In this document: positions 28,268-35,951 of the stretch, one piece after another
Layout: every line of letters begins with the position of its first letter
Numbering within the stretch: the first letter of the stretch is position 1
Assembly: GCA_022842595.1 (NCBI GenBank)
Contig: JALHPF010000004.1
Location: 124,001-188,000 of the forward strand
Source: Rubrivivax sp.
GTDB lineage: Bacteria; Pseudomonadota; Gammaproteobacteria; Burkholderiales; Burkholderiaceae_C
DNA: 64,000 bases
Reading direction: 5' to 3'
Position numbers and translations under genes: made by a program
The notes under the pieces: generated by a model
What the model saw: the letters and a program-made list of their open reading frames with translations, nothing else
Databases searched by the model: none
Told to the model about the DNA's origin: nothing

Positions 28268-28273
28268 TATCAT
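28268..28273 (+). promoter_or_regulatory. Candidate -10 box TATCAT for uppP
   Basis: TATCAT lies 41 bases before the uppP TTG start codon. No convincing -35 hexamer is at the usual spacing. Confidence 0.3.
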
Positions 28274-28314
28274 CGACGCGCCACGACATCCTGCCCACGA
28301 AGAAAGAGCCCGAC

Positions 28315-29172
28315 TTGGACCCCATTCTGCTGATCAAGGCCGCCATCATGGGCGTGGTGGAGGGCTTGACCGAGTTCCTGCCGATTTCGTCGACCGGGCA
28401 TCTGATCCTGACCGCCTCGCTGCTGAATTTCACCGGCGAGACCGTCAAGGTCTTCGAGATCGCGATCCAGACCGGTGCCATGTTCGCGGTGATGTGGGAG
28501 TACCGCGAACGCCTGAAGCGCACCGTGACCGGCATCAGCCACGACCCCGTGGCCCAACGCTTTGCGCTGAACCTCGCCATCGCCTTCGCGCCGGCGGTGG
28601 TGCTGGGACTGGCCTTCGGCAAAGCCGTCAAGGAACACCTCTTCCACCCCGTGCCGGTGGCGCTGGCCTTCGTGGTGGGCGGCGTCATCATCCTGCTCGT
28701 CGAGCGCCGCCACCGCCGCCTGTATGGCGCGATGGACCTGCAGGGCGGCCGCCGTGCCCGCGTGGAGACGGTGGACGACATGACGCCGCTGGACGCGCTC
28801 AAGGTGGGCCTGGTGCAGTGCCTGGCGCTGGTGCCGGGCACCAGCCGGTCGGGCGCGACCATCATCGGCGCCATGGTTTTCGGCTTCTCGCGCAAGGCCG
28901 CCACCGAGTTCAGCTTCTATCTGGGCATTCCCACGCTGATGGGGGCTGGCGCCTATTCGGTGCTGAAGAACCGGCACCTGCTGTCGGTGGCCGACCTGCC
29001 GATGTTCGCAGTAGGCACGGTGACGGCATTCTTCAGCGCCTTGCTGTGCATCCGCTGGTTGATCCGCTACGTGTCGACCCACGACTTCACGTGGTTCGCC
29101 TGGTACCGCATCGTCTTCGGCGGCATCGTGCTGCTCACCGCCTACACCGGCTGGGTGACCTGGGCAGCCTGA
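28315..29172 (+). CDS. uppP: Undecaprenyl-diphosphate phosphatase
   Basis: 285-residue polytopic membrane enzyme that converts undecaprenyl diphosphate to the monophosphate for cell-wall and polysaccharide lipid recycling. The two diagnostic motifs are present: [17 protein letters not shown] near the N terminus and [10 protein letters not shown] in the second half. I assign the TTG at 28315 as start because it gives the normal family N terminus ([13 protein letters not shown]), is preceded by AGAAAGAG, and no ATG is available in frame before the conserved region. Confidence 0.93.
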   Translation: MDPILLIKAAIMGVVEGLTEFLPISSTGHLILTASLLNFTGETVKVFEIAIQTGAMFAVMWEYRERLKRTVTGISHDPVAQRFALNLAIAFAPAVVLGLAFGKAVKEHLFHPVPVALAFVVGGVIILLVERRHRRLYGAMDLQGGRRARVETVDDMTPLDALKVGLVQCLALVPGTSRSGATIIGAMVFGFSRKAATEFSFYLGIPTLMGAGAYSVLKNRHLLSVADLPMFAVGTVTAFFSALLCIRWLIRYVSTHDFTWFAWYRIVFGGIVLLTAYTGWVTWAA

Positions 29173-29175
29173 GCT

Positions 29176-29196
29176 CGCGGCCCGCGGCCCGCGGCC
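29176..29196. repeat. Three tandem copies of CGCGGCC
   Basis: Three exact 7-bp copies sit just after the uppP stop codon, between convergent genes. The block is self-complementary (CCGCGG cores) and could fold into a GC-rich stem on either strand. It lacks a T-tract, so I do not call it an intrinsic terminator. Confidence 0.6.
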
Positions 29197-29210
29197 GGTC
29201 GCCCTGGGTT

Positions 29211-29969
29211 TCAGCGCCGCGTGAAGATCAGGTCCCAGACACCGTGGCCGAGCTTCAGGCCGCGGTTCTCGAACTTCGTCAGCGGCCGGTAGGCCGGGCG
29301 CGCCGCGTAGCCGTCTGCGCTTGAGGCGCTTGTTGCGCCGGTGGCGCCGTTCATGCTGTTGGCCAGCGCGGGCTCGGCGCGCAGCACCTGCAGCATCTGT
29401 TCGGCATAGGGCTGCCAGTCGGTGGCGCAGTGCACATAACCGCCAGGCGCCAGGCGTGAGGCGAGCAGCGCCACGAAGGCCGGCTGGATGAGCCGGCGCT
29501 TGTTGTGGCGCTTCTTGTGCCAGGGGTCAGGGAAGAAGATGTGCACCCCGTCCAGGCTGGCCGGCGCCACCATCTGTTCCAGCACTTCCACGGCGTCGTG
29601 CTGCAACAGCCGCAGATTGCTCAGCCCCTGCTCGCCGATGTGCTTGAGCAAGGCACCGACGCCCGGCACGTGCACTTCGATGCCGATGAAGTCGGTGGCT
29701 GGCAAGGCTGCGGCGATCTGCGCCGTGGCGTCGCCCATGCCGAAGCCGATTTCCAGCACCCGCGGCGCGCTGCGGCCGAAGGTGCCTGGCCAGTCAAGCA
29801 AAACGCCGGGCTGGAAGGGCAGCAAGTAGCGCGGGCCCAGTTCGGCCAGCGCGCGCTGCTGGCCGGTGCCCATGCGGCCGGCGCGCAGCACGAAGCTGCG
29901 CATGGCGCGGCGCGGGTTCTCGGCGGGCGGGGTGGCCAGGTCGGCCGGGCTGTCGTCGTTGCTGGACAT
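29211..29969 (-). CDS. trmB: tRNA (guanine-46-N7)-methyltransferase
   Basis: 252-residue SAM-dependent enzyme that methylates G46 in the variable loop of tRNA. The SAM motif VLEIGFGMG and the family signature [15 protein letters not shown] are both present, and the C-terminal TKFENRG and DLIF segments match. A short Ala/Ser/Thr-rich insertion at about 205-225 is extra. A possible -10 TACACT (minus strand, 29984-29979) ends nine bases before the ATG. Confidence 0.95.
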   Translation of the reverse strand: MSSNDDSPADLATPPAENPRRAMRSFVLRAGRMGTGQQRALAELGPRYLLPFQPGVLLDWPGTFGRSAPRVLEIGFGMGDATAQIAAALPATDFIGIEVHVPGVGALLKHIGEQGLSNLRLLQHDAVEVLEQMVAPASLDGVHIFFPDPWHKKRHNKRRLIQPAFVALLASRLAPGGYVHCATDWQPYAEQMLQVLRAEPALANSMNGATGATSASSADGYAARPAYRPLTKFENRGLKLGHGVWDLIFTRR

Positions 29970-30115
29970 GGGGCGCGCAGTGTAGTGGCGCGGCGCCGGC
30001 CACAGGGTGCAACCCGATGCGGGTTAGGCCGTATGGGAGCCGAGAGGTCCCTGCCTAGCATCGGCCGCAGGCTGCACAGACGGCCCGCTGCTGAACCCAC
30101 CCCCGGAGACAAGAC

Positions 30116-32515
30116 ATGAACCTTCCCACCCGCCCGCTGGCCCTGGCGCTGAGCGTTGTCGCCCTGGCGACACTGGCTGCCTGCGGCACCGACGACGACC
30201 GCCAGCCGCTGGAACTGCGCACCCTGAACAATCGCGCCGATCTCGTCAGCGGTGGCGACGCCCTGGTCGAGCTCGTGCTGCCCGCTGGCGACACGGCCCG
30301 AGGCCTGCGGGTCAGCGTCGGCGGCGTCGACCAGAGCGATGCCTTCCGCACGCTGGCCGATGGCCGCGTCGTCGGTCTCGTCACCGGCCTGGCCGTGGGG
30401 GCCAACACCGTCATCGCCGAGACCGCTTCGACCAAGGCGGCGGCGCTCGTCATCACCAACGCCCCGCGGCATGGCCCGGTGATCAGCGGCGCGCTCAGCC
30501 AGCCCTTCTTCTGCGCGACGCCCACGCCGCAGGTCAGCAGCGGCAACACGCCGGCGCGCAATGCCAGCGGCCTGGCCGGCGCGCCCGACAACAACTGCAA
30601 CATCGCCAGCGAAGCCAAGCTCTACTACCGCACCACCGCCGCCGGTTGCAGCCTGGCCCTGCCCGACCCCACGCCGGCGATCGCCGCCGCGGCCACCGCC
30701 GTGCCAGCCAACCCCACGCCGCCGGCCAACGCCTGCTTCAAGGCCTACACCCCGGGCACCACCCCGGGCGACCTGGCCACCGTGACCACCGACGCTGGCG
30801 TGCGTGTGCCCTACATCGTGCGTCTGGAGCGCGGCACCATGAGCCGCGGCATCTACGACCTGGCGGTGCTGCACAACCCGGCGCAGGCCGTCAGCGCATT
30901 CACGCCACCGGCGGCCTGGAACGGCAAGCTGCTCATCAACTTCGGCGCCAGCACCGGGCAGCCGCGGCGCCAGGCCCGGCCGGCCACGGCCTGGTCGAGT
31001 GCGGACGCGCAGCTGTCGCGCGGCTATATGGTGCTGTCGCACAGCATGCTGGACTCGGCGCGCAATTCGAACCGCGTGCTGATGAGCGAAACCATCATGA
31101 TGATGAAGGAGCACATCGCCGACACGCTCGGGCCGATCCGCTTCACCATCGGTTCTGGCTGCTCGGGCGGTTCGATCAACAGCAACATGGCCGGCAGCAT
31201 CCAGCCCGGCCTGCTGGACGGCATCACCACCACCTGCACCTACCCGGATTCCGAGACCACGGCCATCGAAGTGGGCGACTGCGTCGGCCTCGTCGAGGCC
31301 TACCAGAAACCCGAATGGCTGGCGCTGACGGCGGGCCTGACGCAGGCCCAGATCAACGCGCGCAAGGCGGCCATCAACGGCCACCCCGACCCGAGCGCCT
31401 GCCACGCCTGGTACAACGCCTTCGGCACCAATGGCCGCGCCGGGCTCTTCAACCCGCGCCTGGTGACCAACAACATCACCGGCGCCATCACCCAGCAGCC
31501 GACGCAGACCAACAACTGCGAAATGCCTAACAGCGCCGTCTACGACCCGGCGAACCCGGTGGCCACGGCCACGCTGCCGCGCTGCAATGCCTGGAGCTGG
31601 GCCGAAAGCATCTGGGGCCGTGTGCCCGGCTCGCCGGCGGCGCGCGAGACGCGCGACAACACCGGTGTGCAGTACGGGCTGAAGGCGCTGCGTGACGGTG
31701 CCATCAACGCCGAGGAGTTCGTCACGCTGAACACCATCGTCGGCGGCGTCGACCGCGACGCCACGCCACGTGCTGCGCGCACCGTGGCCGACACCGCGGC
31801 GCTGGAGATCGCCTACCGCTCGGGCATCGTCGCCAGTGGCGCCCAGCTGGCGAAGATGGCGATCATCGACATGCGCGGCTGGGACGATTCCAACATCACC
31901 GTGCCACCCGGCAACACGCCCGGCACCATCCCCATCCACCACCAGTGGTTCAGCTTCGGCTTGCGCGACCGCATCACCGCGGCGGCCGGCGATGCCGGCA
32001 ACCAGGCGATGTGGCGCTTCGCGCGCACCGGCCTCACGCCGCCCGGCACGATGGGTACCGACGCCTTCCTGGCCATGGACCAATGGCTGACGACGCTGAA
32101 GGCCGACACCGGCAGCCGCACCCTTGAAGCCAAGGTGCGCGCCGCGCGCCCGGCCAGCACGGCCGACTTCTGCCTGCTGCCCACCGACGCCACGCAGACG
32201 GTGAAGGTGACGAACGCCGCGGTCTGTGACGCCGACCCGTTCCTGAAGCCTTCGCTGTCGCCGCGCCAGGTGGCGGGCGGCCCGCGCGCCGAGCATGTCC
32301 TGAAGTGCCAGCTCAAGCCGCTGCTGCGCGCCGACTATGCCGCCGGCACCTTCACCGACGCGCAGTGGTCACGGCTGCAGGCCGTGTTCAGCGACGGCGT
32401 TTGTGACTGGTCGCGCCCGGGCGTTGGCCAGCAGGCGGCGGTGAGCCCGCTCACCTTTGCCGGCGGTGCCGGTGGCCAGGCCCTGCCGGCAGCGCCGGTG
32501 TCGAAGCCGCAGTAA
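30116..32515 (+). CDS. DUF6351-like lipoprotein, probable serine hydrolase
   Basis: 799-residue exported lipoprotein (lipobox LAAC, Cys22). The central region has a GSGCSGGS nucleophile elbow with Ser350, close in form to the GCSTGG motif of tannase and feruloyl esterases. A WNGKLLINFG segment (about residue 270) and several Cys pairs also fit a secreted alpha/beta-hydrolase. I recognise the overall pattern as the DUF6351 family, whose substrate is not known to me. The start follows a CCGGAG ribosome-binding site. It stands alone on the plus strand; a polyester or ester-linked substrate is a guess. Confidence 0.8.
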   Translation: MNLPTRPLALALSVVALATLAACGTDDDRQPLELRTLNNRADLVSGGDALVELVLPAGDTARGLRVSVGGVDQSDAFRTLADGRVVGLVTGLAVGANTVIAETASTKAAALVITNAPRHGPVISGALSQPFFCATPTPQVSSGNTPARNASGLAGAPDNNCNIASEAKLYYRTTAAGCSLALPDPTPAIAAAATAVPANPTPPANACFKAYTPGTTPGDLATVTTDAGVRVPYIVRLERGTMSRGIYDLAVLHNPAQAVSAFTPPAAWNGKLLINFGASTGQPRRQARPATAWSSADAQLSRGYMVLSHSMLDSARNSNRVLMSETIMMMKEHIADTLGPIRFTIGSGCSGGSINSNMAGSIQPGLLDGITTTCTYPDSETTAIEVGDCVGLVEAYQKPEWLALTAGLTQAQINARKAAINGHPDPSACHAWYNAFGTNGRAGLFNPRLVTNNITGAITQQPTQTNNCEMPNSAVYDPANPVATATLPRCNAWSWAESIWGRVPGSPAARETRDNTGVQYGLKALRDGAINAEEFVTLNTIVGGVDRDATPRAARTVADTAALEIAYRSGIVASGAQLAKMAIIDMRGWDDSNITVPPGNTPGTIPIHHQWFSFGLRDRITAAAGDAGNQAMWRFARTGLTPPGTMGTDAFLAMDQWLTTLKADTGSRTLEAKVRAARPASTADFCLLPTDATQTVKVTNAAVCDADPFLKPSLSPRQVAGGPRAEHVLKCQLKPLLRADYAAGTFTDAQWSRLQAVFSDGVCDWSRPGVGQQAAVSPLTFAGGAGGQALPAAPVSKPQ

Positions 32516-32583
32516 CGGCCATCGACTGAAACGGCCCGCCGTGGCAGGCCACTAGACTTGCGCCTCGCCATGAATCGAGGAGC

Positions 32584-33096
32584 ATGCGCTTGAACCTGCC
32601 ACGTCGAACGGCCCTTCGCTCGCTGGCTGGCCGTGTGGCCAGCCTGCTGGCCCTGTCTGCTGCCGCTGCGGCGCTTTCGTCCTGCGCCGCGCTGTCCGGC
32701 AACGACCCCGTGCGTGTCAGCGTGGTCGGCGTCGAGCCGCTGGCGGGCCAGGGCCTGGAACTGCGCTTCAACGTGCGCCTGCGCGTGGTCAATCCCAACG
32801 ACACGCCGATCGACTACGACGGCGTCTTCGTCGACCTCGACCTGCAGGGACGCAACTTCGCGGCCGGCGCCAGCGACATCAAGGGCAGCGTGCCGCGCTT
32901 CGGCGAGAAGGTGCTGGAAGTGCCGATCAGCGTTTCCGCGCTGGGCGCGCTGAGGCAGATGCTGGGCCTGGCAACCAACGGCCCGTGGCCCGACAAGCTG
33001 GCCTACGAACTGCGCGGCAAGATCGGCGGCGCGGCCTTCAACGGGCTGCGTTTCAGCAGCAAGGGCGAGCTTTCACCGGCCGGCCTGGCGCGCTGA
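32584..33096 (+). CDS. LEA type 2 (WHy domain) lipoprotein
   Basis: 170-residue lipoprotein (signal peptide ending LSSC, Cys34). The mature part is one WHy/LEA-2 immunoglobulin-like domain: LRFNVRLRVVNPNDTPIDYDGVF, then KVLEVPISVS. Such proteins are linked to desiccation and stress but the bacterial role is unclear. A GAGGAG ribosome-binding site directly precedes the ATG, and TAGACT at 32553-32558 is a possible -10. Confidence 0.88.
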   Translation: MRLNLPRRTALRSLAGRVASLLALSAAAAALSSCAALSGNDPVRVSVVGVEPLAGQGLELRFNVRLRVVNPNDTPIDYDGVFVDLDLQGRNFAAGASDIKGSVPRFGEKVLEVPISVSALGALRQMLGLATNGPWPDKLAYELRGKIGGAAFNGLRFSSKGELSPAGLAR

Positions 33097-33228
33097 GGCG
33101 CAGCGTGGCCGGTGCTTGCCGGCCTGGCCGCAGCGGCCCCACCCGCAGGCGTGCCCCCTTGCGGTGGATCCAGGCTGTGACTTGAATCACTAGCATTTCG
33201 GGGTCATGTCCATGCACCCGGAGGCTCC

Positions 33229-33714
33229 ATGAGTTCACGTCGTCGTTTTTTCCGAACCGCTGCTCTGGCTGCTGCCATCGCCTTGCTGGCGGGCTGCGCC
33301 ACGCTGCCCTCGCCGGATACGATGAAGGCCGAGATTGCCGGCTTCCAACTGCCGAAGCTGCCGGAGCCCGGCAAGGCGCTGGTCTACGTGGTGCGCCCGT
33401 CCAGCGTCGGTGGCCTGATCCGCTTCAACGTCTTCCTGAACGACCAGGAGGCCCCGTCCGAGATGGGCTTCACGCGCGGCAGCCAGTACATCTACTTCAA
33501 CGTGAATCCTGGTGACCAGAAGATCTTCTCGAAGGCCGAAAACTGGGCCGAAGCCCAGTTCTCGGTCAAGGCCGGCGACATCGTGTTCGTGCAGCAGGAA
33601 GCCGCCATGGGCATCATCATGGCGCGCAACAACCTGCTGCGCCTTGAAGACGTGCCGGGCCGGTATCACGTCAAGACGCTGCAACCCGGCACGATCCTGA
33701 AGTCCGACAAGTGA
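33229..33714 (+). CDS. DUF2846 lipoprotein
   Basis: 161-residue lipoprotein with signal peptide SRRRFFRTAALAAAIALLAGC; both a twin-arginine-like start and a lipobox are visible. The mature domain (VYVVRPSS, NVFLND, YIYFNVNPGDQKI, IVFVQQE) is the DUF2846 beta-sandwich. Function unknown; probably in the outer or inner membrane. A GGAGG ribosome-binding site precedes the ATG, and TAGCAT at 33191-33196 is a possible -10. Confidence 0.85.
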   Translation: MSSRRRFFRTAALAAAIALLAGCATLPSPDTMKAEIAGFQLPKLPEPGKALVYVVRPSSVGGLIRFNVFLNDQEAPSEMGFTRGSQYIYFNVNPGDQKIFSKAENWAEAQFSVKAGDIVFVQQEAAMGIIMARNNLLRLEDVPGRYHVKTLQPGTILKSDK

Positions 33715-33737
33715 GCCCGGCGCACACGGCCATGGCG

Positions 33738-33743
33738 TAACAT
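33738..33743 (+). promoter_or_regulatory. Candidate -10 box TAACAT for tRNA-Gly
   Basis: TAACAT ends 11 bases before the tRNA 5' end, a suitable position for tRNA transcription. No clear -35 is visible at standard spacing. Confidence 0.35.
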
Positions 33744-33754
33744 TCGTTTCCAAC

Positions 33755-33828
33755 GCGGGTGTAGTTCAATGGCAGAACGGCAGCTTCCCAAGCTTCATAC
33801 GAGGGTTCGATTCCCTTCACCCGCTCCA
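33755..33828 (+). tRNA. tRNA-Gly (anticodon CCC)
   Basis: 74 bases including an encoded CCA end. The acceptor stem GCGGGTG/CACCCGC, D stem GTTC/GAAC and T arm GAGGG-TTCGATT-CCCTT are intact. The anticodon loop TTCCCAA gives CCC, reading GGG codons. The anticodon stem GCAGC/GCTTC has one C-U mismatch at the second pair; from memory the same stem occurs in other betaproteobacterial Gly-CCC genes, so it is not evidence of decay. Confidence 0.95.
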
Positions 33829-33866
33829 GTTTCCGCCGTTTTCGCGGCGCCGCCGCTTCGTGCGCC

Positions 33867-34781
33867 ATGCCACCGGGCCTCGCTGTGAACGCACCTTTGC
33901 AGATTGCCTGTGTTGGCTTCGACGCCACTGCGCTGCTGGCAGGTGCCGAGGCTGGCCATTTCGTGGTGCAGCAGGTGGCCACCCCCGACGAACTGGCCAG
34001 CGCCGACGCCGACGCCGTTCTGATCGCCACCCCCGACCTGGCCGCGCTGGCGGCATGGCCAACGCTGCCGGCGCTGTCGCTGCAAACGGCGGTGGTCGTG
34101 ATCACCGACGGGTCGCTCTGGCCGCTGTCGTTGCCGTTGCTGCAGGCCGGCGTCCAGGACGTGCTGCCCAGCGCCGAAGCCGACTCTGCGCGCCTGGGCC
34201 GTGCACTGCGCCATGGCATCGAACGCAAACGCCTGGAAGCCGCCACCCGGCGCGCCTATGCCACCGACTTGTCCACGGGCCTGCCGCACTACCCGCAACT
34301 GTTGGAACACATGGCGCACCTGCTGGCGCTGCGCGAGCGTGAACCGGCGCCCATGGCGCTGATCGCGCTGCGCATCTCGGGCCTGGCCGCGACGGAAGCC
34401 AACCTGGGCGTGGAGTCGGCCAATGTGCTGCGGCGCAAGGCCGCCGTGCGCCTGCGCTCGGCGCTGCGCGCCAGCGACGTGGTGGCGTCGATCGGCACCG
34501 ACGCTTTTGCCGTGCTGCTGGCCTGGATCGATTCGCCGCAGGACGGCGAACGGGTCGCCGCCAAGCTGGCCCATGCCCTGGCCCGGCCGTTCAGCGTGGC
34601 CGGCCGTGAACAGGGTCTTGCCGTCAGCGTCGGTCTGGCCTCGTACCCTGAACATGGCAAGGACGCCGACGGCCTGCTGCGCCGCGCCCAGGCGCAGGCC
34701 ACGCAGCGCGCCAGCATCGGCGGCGGGCAGACGGCTTCAGCCGCTGACCGCGGGCCCCAGGCGGCGGCGAACGACGCCTGA
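33867..34781 (+). CDS. Receiver-like domain fused to degenerate GGDEF domain
   Basis: 304-residue cytoplasmic protein. Residues 9-120 resemble a receiver fold without the phosphorylated Asp pattern; residues 130-285 are a GGDEF domain that lacks the catalytic motif. The motif position reads GTDAF (210-214), but the RASD segment at 201-204 keeps the RxxD spacing of a c-di-GMP inhibitory site. It may therefore bind c-di-GMP without making it. The gene begins 38 bases after the tRNA, with no ribosome-binding site; a GTG at 33885 is an alternative start. Its 3' end lies in a 31-bp tandem repeat. Confidence 0.75.
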   Translation: MPPGLAVNAPLQIACVGFDATALLAGAEAGHFVVQQVATPDELASADADAVLIATPDLAALAAWPTLPALSLQTAVVVITDGSLWPLSLPLLQAGVQDVLPSAEADSARLGRALRHGIERKRLEAATRRAYATDLSTGLPHYPQLLEHMAHLLALREREPAPMALIALRISGLAATEANLGVESANVLRRKAAVRLRSALRASDVVASIGTDAFAVLLAWIDSPQDGERVAAKLAHALARPFSVAGREQGLAVSVGLASYPEHGKDADGLLRRAQAQATQRASIGGGQTASAADRGPQAAANDA

Positions 34782-34824
34782 TCGAAGTTCAGCGGCGGCG
34801 AACGACGCCTGAGCCGGTTTCAGC
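34763..34824. repeat. Two 31-bp tandem repeat units spanning a stop codon
   Basis: Units at 34763-34793 and 34794-34824 share their first 19 bases exactly (both begin GGCGGCGAACGACGCCTGA) and end in TTCAGC, with a few differences between. A third partial unit GGCGG follows. The duplicated part encodes the last residues and stop of the upstream gene, so the second copy repeats the gene terminus outside the reading frame. Confidence 0.85.
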
Positions 34825-34847
34825 GGCGGTGGCTGTTTCCGCCCCGG

Positions 34848-35363
34848 CTACTTTCCGCCTAGGCTCTCGCAGGCAACCCGCCGCATCGGGAAATCGACGC
34901 CCCGCAGGCGCCCGTTGCGCAGCCCTTCGATGCGCGCCTGCAGTTGGTCGGGGCCCTGCAGCCGGTAGATGACGCGCTGCGGGAAGTCGTGATCCGGGTT
35001 CTCGAACACGGCGGATTCGTGGTCGACGCTGACCGCCAGGAATGCAGTCGGCGTCTGGCCCGACGGCATCGCCAGATAGACCAGGCGGCCCTGCGCGTCG
35101 GGCCGGATGTGCATGAACTCGTGTTCGGCGGGGCGGCCGACGCGCAGCGTGCGCGCCATGCCGGGCATCGAGCCTGCGGCCGGTGGCATCCAGTGCTCCC
35201 CGGAGCCGGCGCTTCGATCGGCCAGGGTCGACGCCCAGCAGCCGGCCAGCCAGGCCGGGGGCTGCATGCGCTCGGGTGCCGGCTGAGCCCGTGCCGACAG
35301 CGCCGAGGCGATCCCCAGCGCCAGCGCCATGCCCGCCACCTGGCCGCGGCATCGCTCCTTCAC
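34848..35363 (-). CDS. DUF6265-like secreted protein
   Basis: 171-residue protein with a Sec signal peptide (about 1-30, cleavage after ARA). The mature part matches the DUF6265 pattern: LAGCWAS, EHWMPPAAGSMPGMART, then AVFENPDHDFPQRVIYRL. Function unknown; the fold is probably a lipocalin-like barrel. I chose the GTG at 35363 because it overlaps the upstream stop as GTGA; an ATG at 35330 would remove the basic start of the signal peptide. Confidence 0.8.
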   Translation of the reverse strand: MKERCRGQVAGMALALGIASALSARAQPAPERMQPPAWLAGCWASTLADRSAGSGEHWMPPAAGSMPGMARTLRVGRPAEHEFMHIRPDAQGRLVYLAMPSGQTPTAFLAVSVDHESAVFENPDHDFPQRVIYRLQGPDQLQARIEGLRNGRLRGVDFPMRRVACESLGGK

Positions 35364-35938
35364 GCCCAACCCACCTGCCGGCGCCAGGCCTGTTCGGCGG
35401 CTTGCCGGGCAGCGTAGGCCGCTGCCGTCGGCCGTGGGCCTGCAGACGCGGCTTGCAGGTGCCGCGCCAGCGACTGCAGGCCGACCTGCTGTCGCCAGGT
35501 GTCCACCTGCCCGGCGTCTTCCAGTGCGTGGGCAAACGCGCCATCCGGGCGCAGGTCGACCTGGGTGCCGAAGCGCTGCAAGCCACCTTCCGACACGCGG
35601 ATGCGGTCGTCCAGGTAGGCGAACTGCCAGCGCGGCACCTGCCCCGCGGTGCTGGCTTCGTCCAGCAGCGCGCGGCAGTGGCGCATGAAGTCGGGTTCGG
35701 CAATGGCGTGCTGTGCCACCAGCCACGCCGCTTCGGCGGCATCGGCGCCGACCATCAGCTCGGTGGGCCAGCCATGCCGGCTGATCACTTCGCGCAGCGC
35801 CTGGGCGTTGTCGCGGTGCACCTGCGCCATGCGCGGGTGGTAGCCGTCGTGCAGGCTGCCCGAGGCTGCCAGTTCGGCGCGCAGCTGCTGGTCCGAGGCC
35901 TGCATCCGCAGCAGCTGGTCGCGCAAGGCGTGCAGCAT
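35360..35938 (-). CDS. DUF6624-like protein
   Basis: 192-residue cytoplasmic protein. The recognisable pattern is an N-terminal helix, then HGWPTELMVGADAAEAAWLVAQHAI, a conserved Gln-His position, and YLDDRIRVSEGGLQRFGTQ. This matches the DUF6624 family; the function is unknown. It is coupled to the DUF6265-like gene downstream and starts 13 bases after the gabD stop, so all three may form one transcript. Confidence 0.78.
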   Translation of the reverse strand: MLHALRDQLLRMQASDQQLRAELAASGSLHDGYHPRMAQVHRDNAQALREVISRHGWPTELMVGADAAEAAWLVAQHAIAEPDFMRHCRALLDEASTAGQVPRWQFAYLDDRIRVSEGGLQRFGTQVDLRPDGAFAHALEDAGQVDTWRQQVGLQSLARHLQAASAGPRPTAAAYAARQAAEQAWRRQVGWA

Positions 35939-35951
35939 CGCGGGCTCCGCG

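Noticed and set aside
29621..32296. 891-codon open frame on the minus strand
   Set aside because: Antisense to the DUF6351-like lipoprotein, which has a signal peptide, lipobox and ribosome-binding site.
34848..35726. Long version of the DUF6265-like gene
   Set aside because: The extra N-terminal codons overlap the DUF6624 gene and hide the signal peptide; the GTG at 35363 explains the data better.
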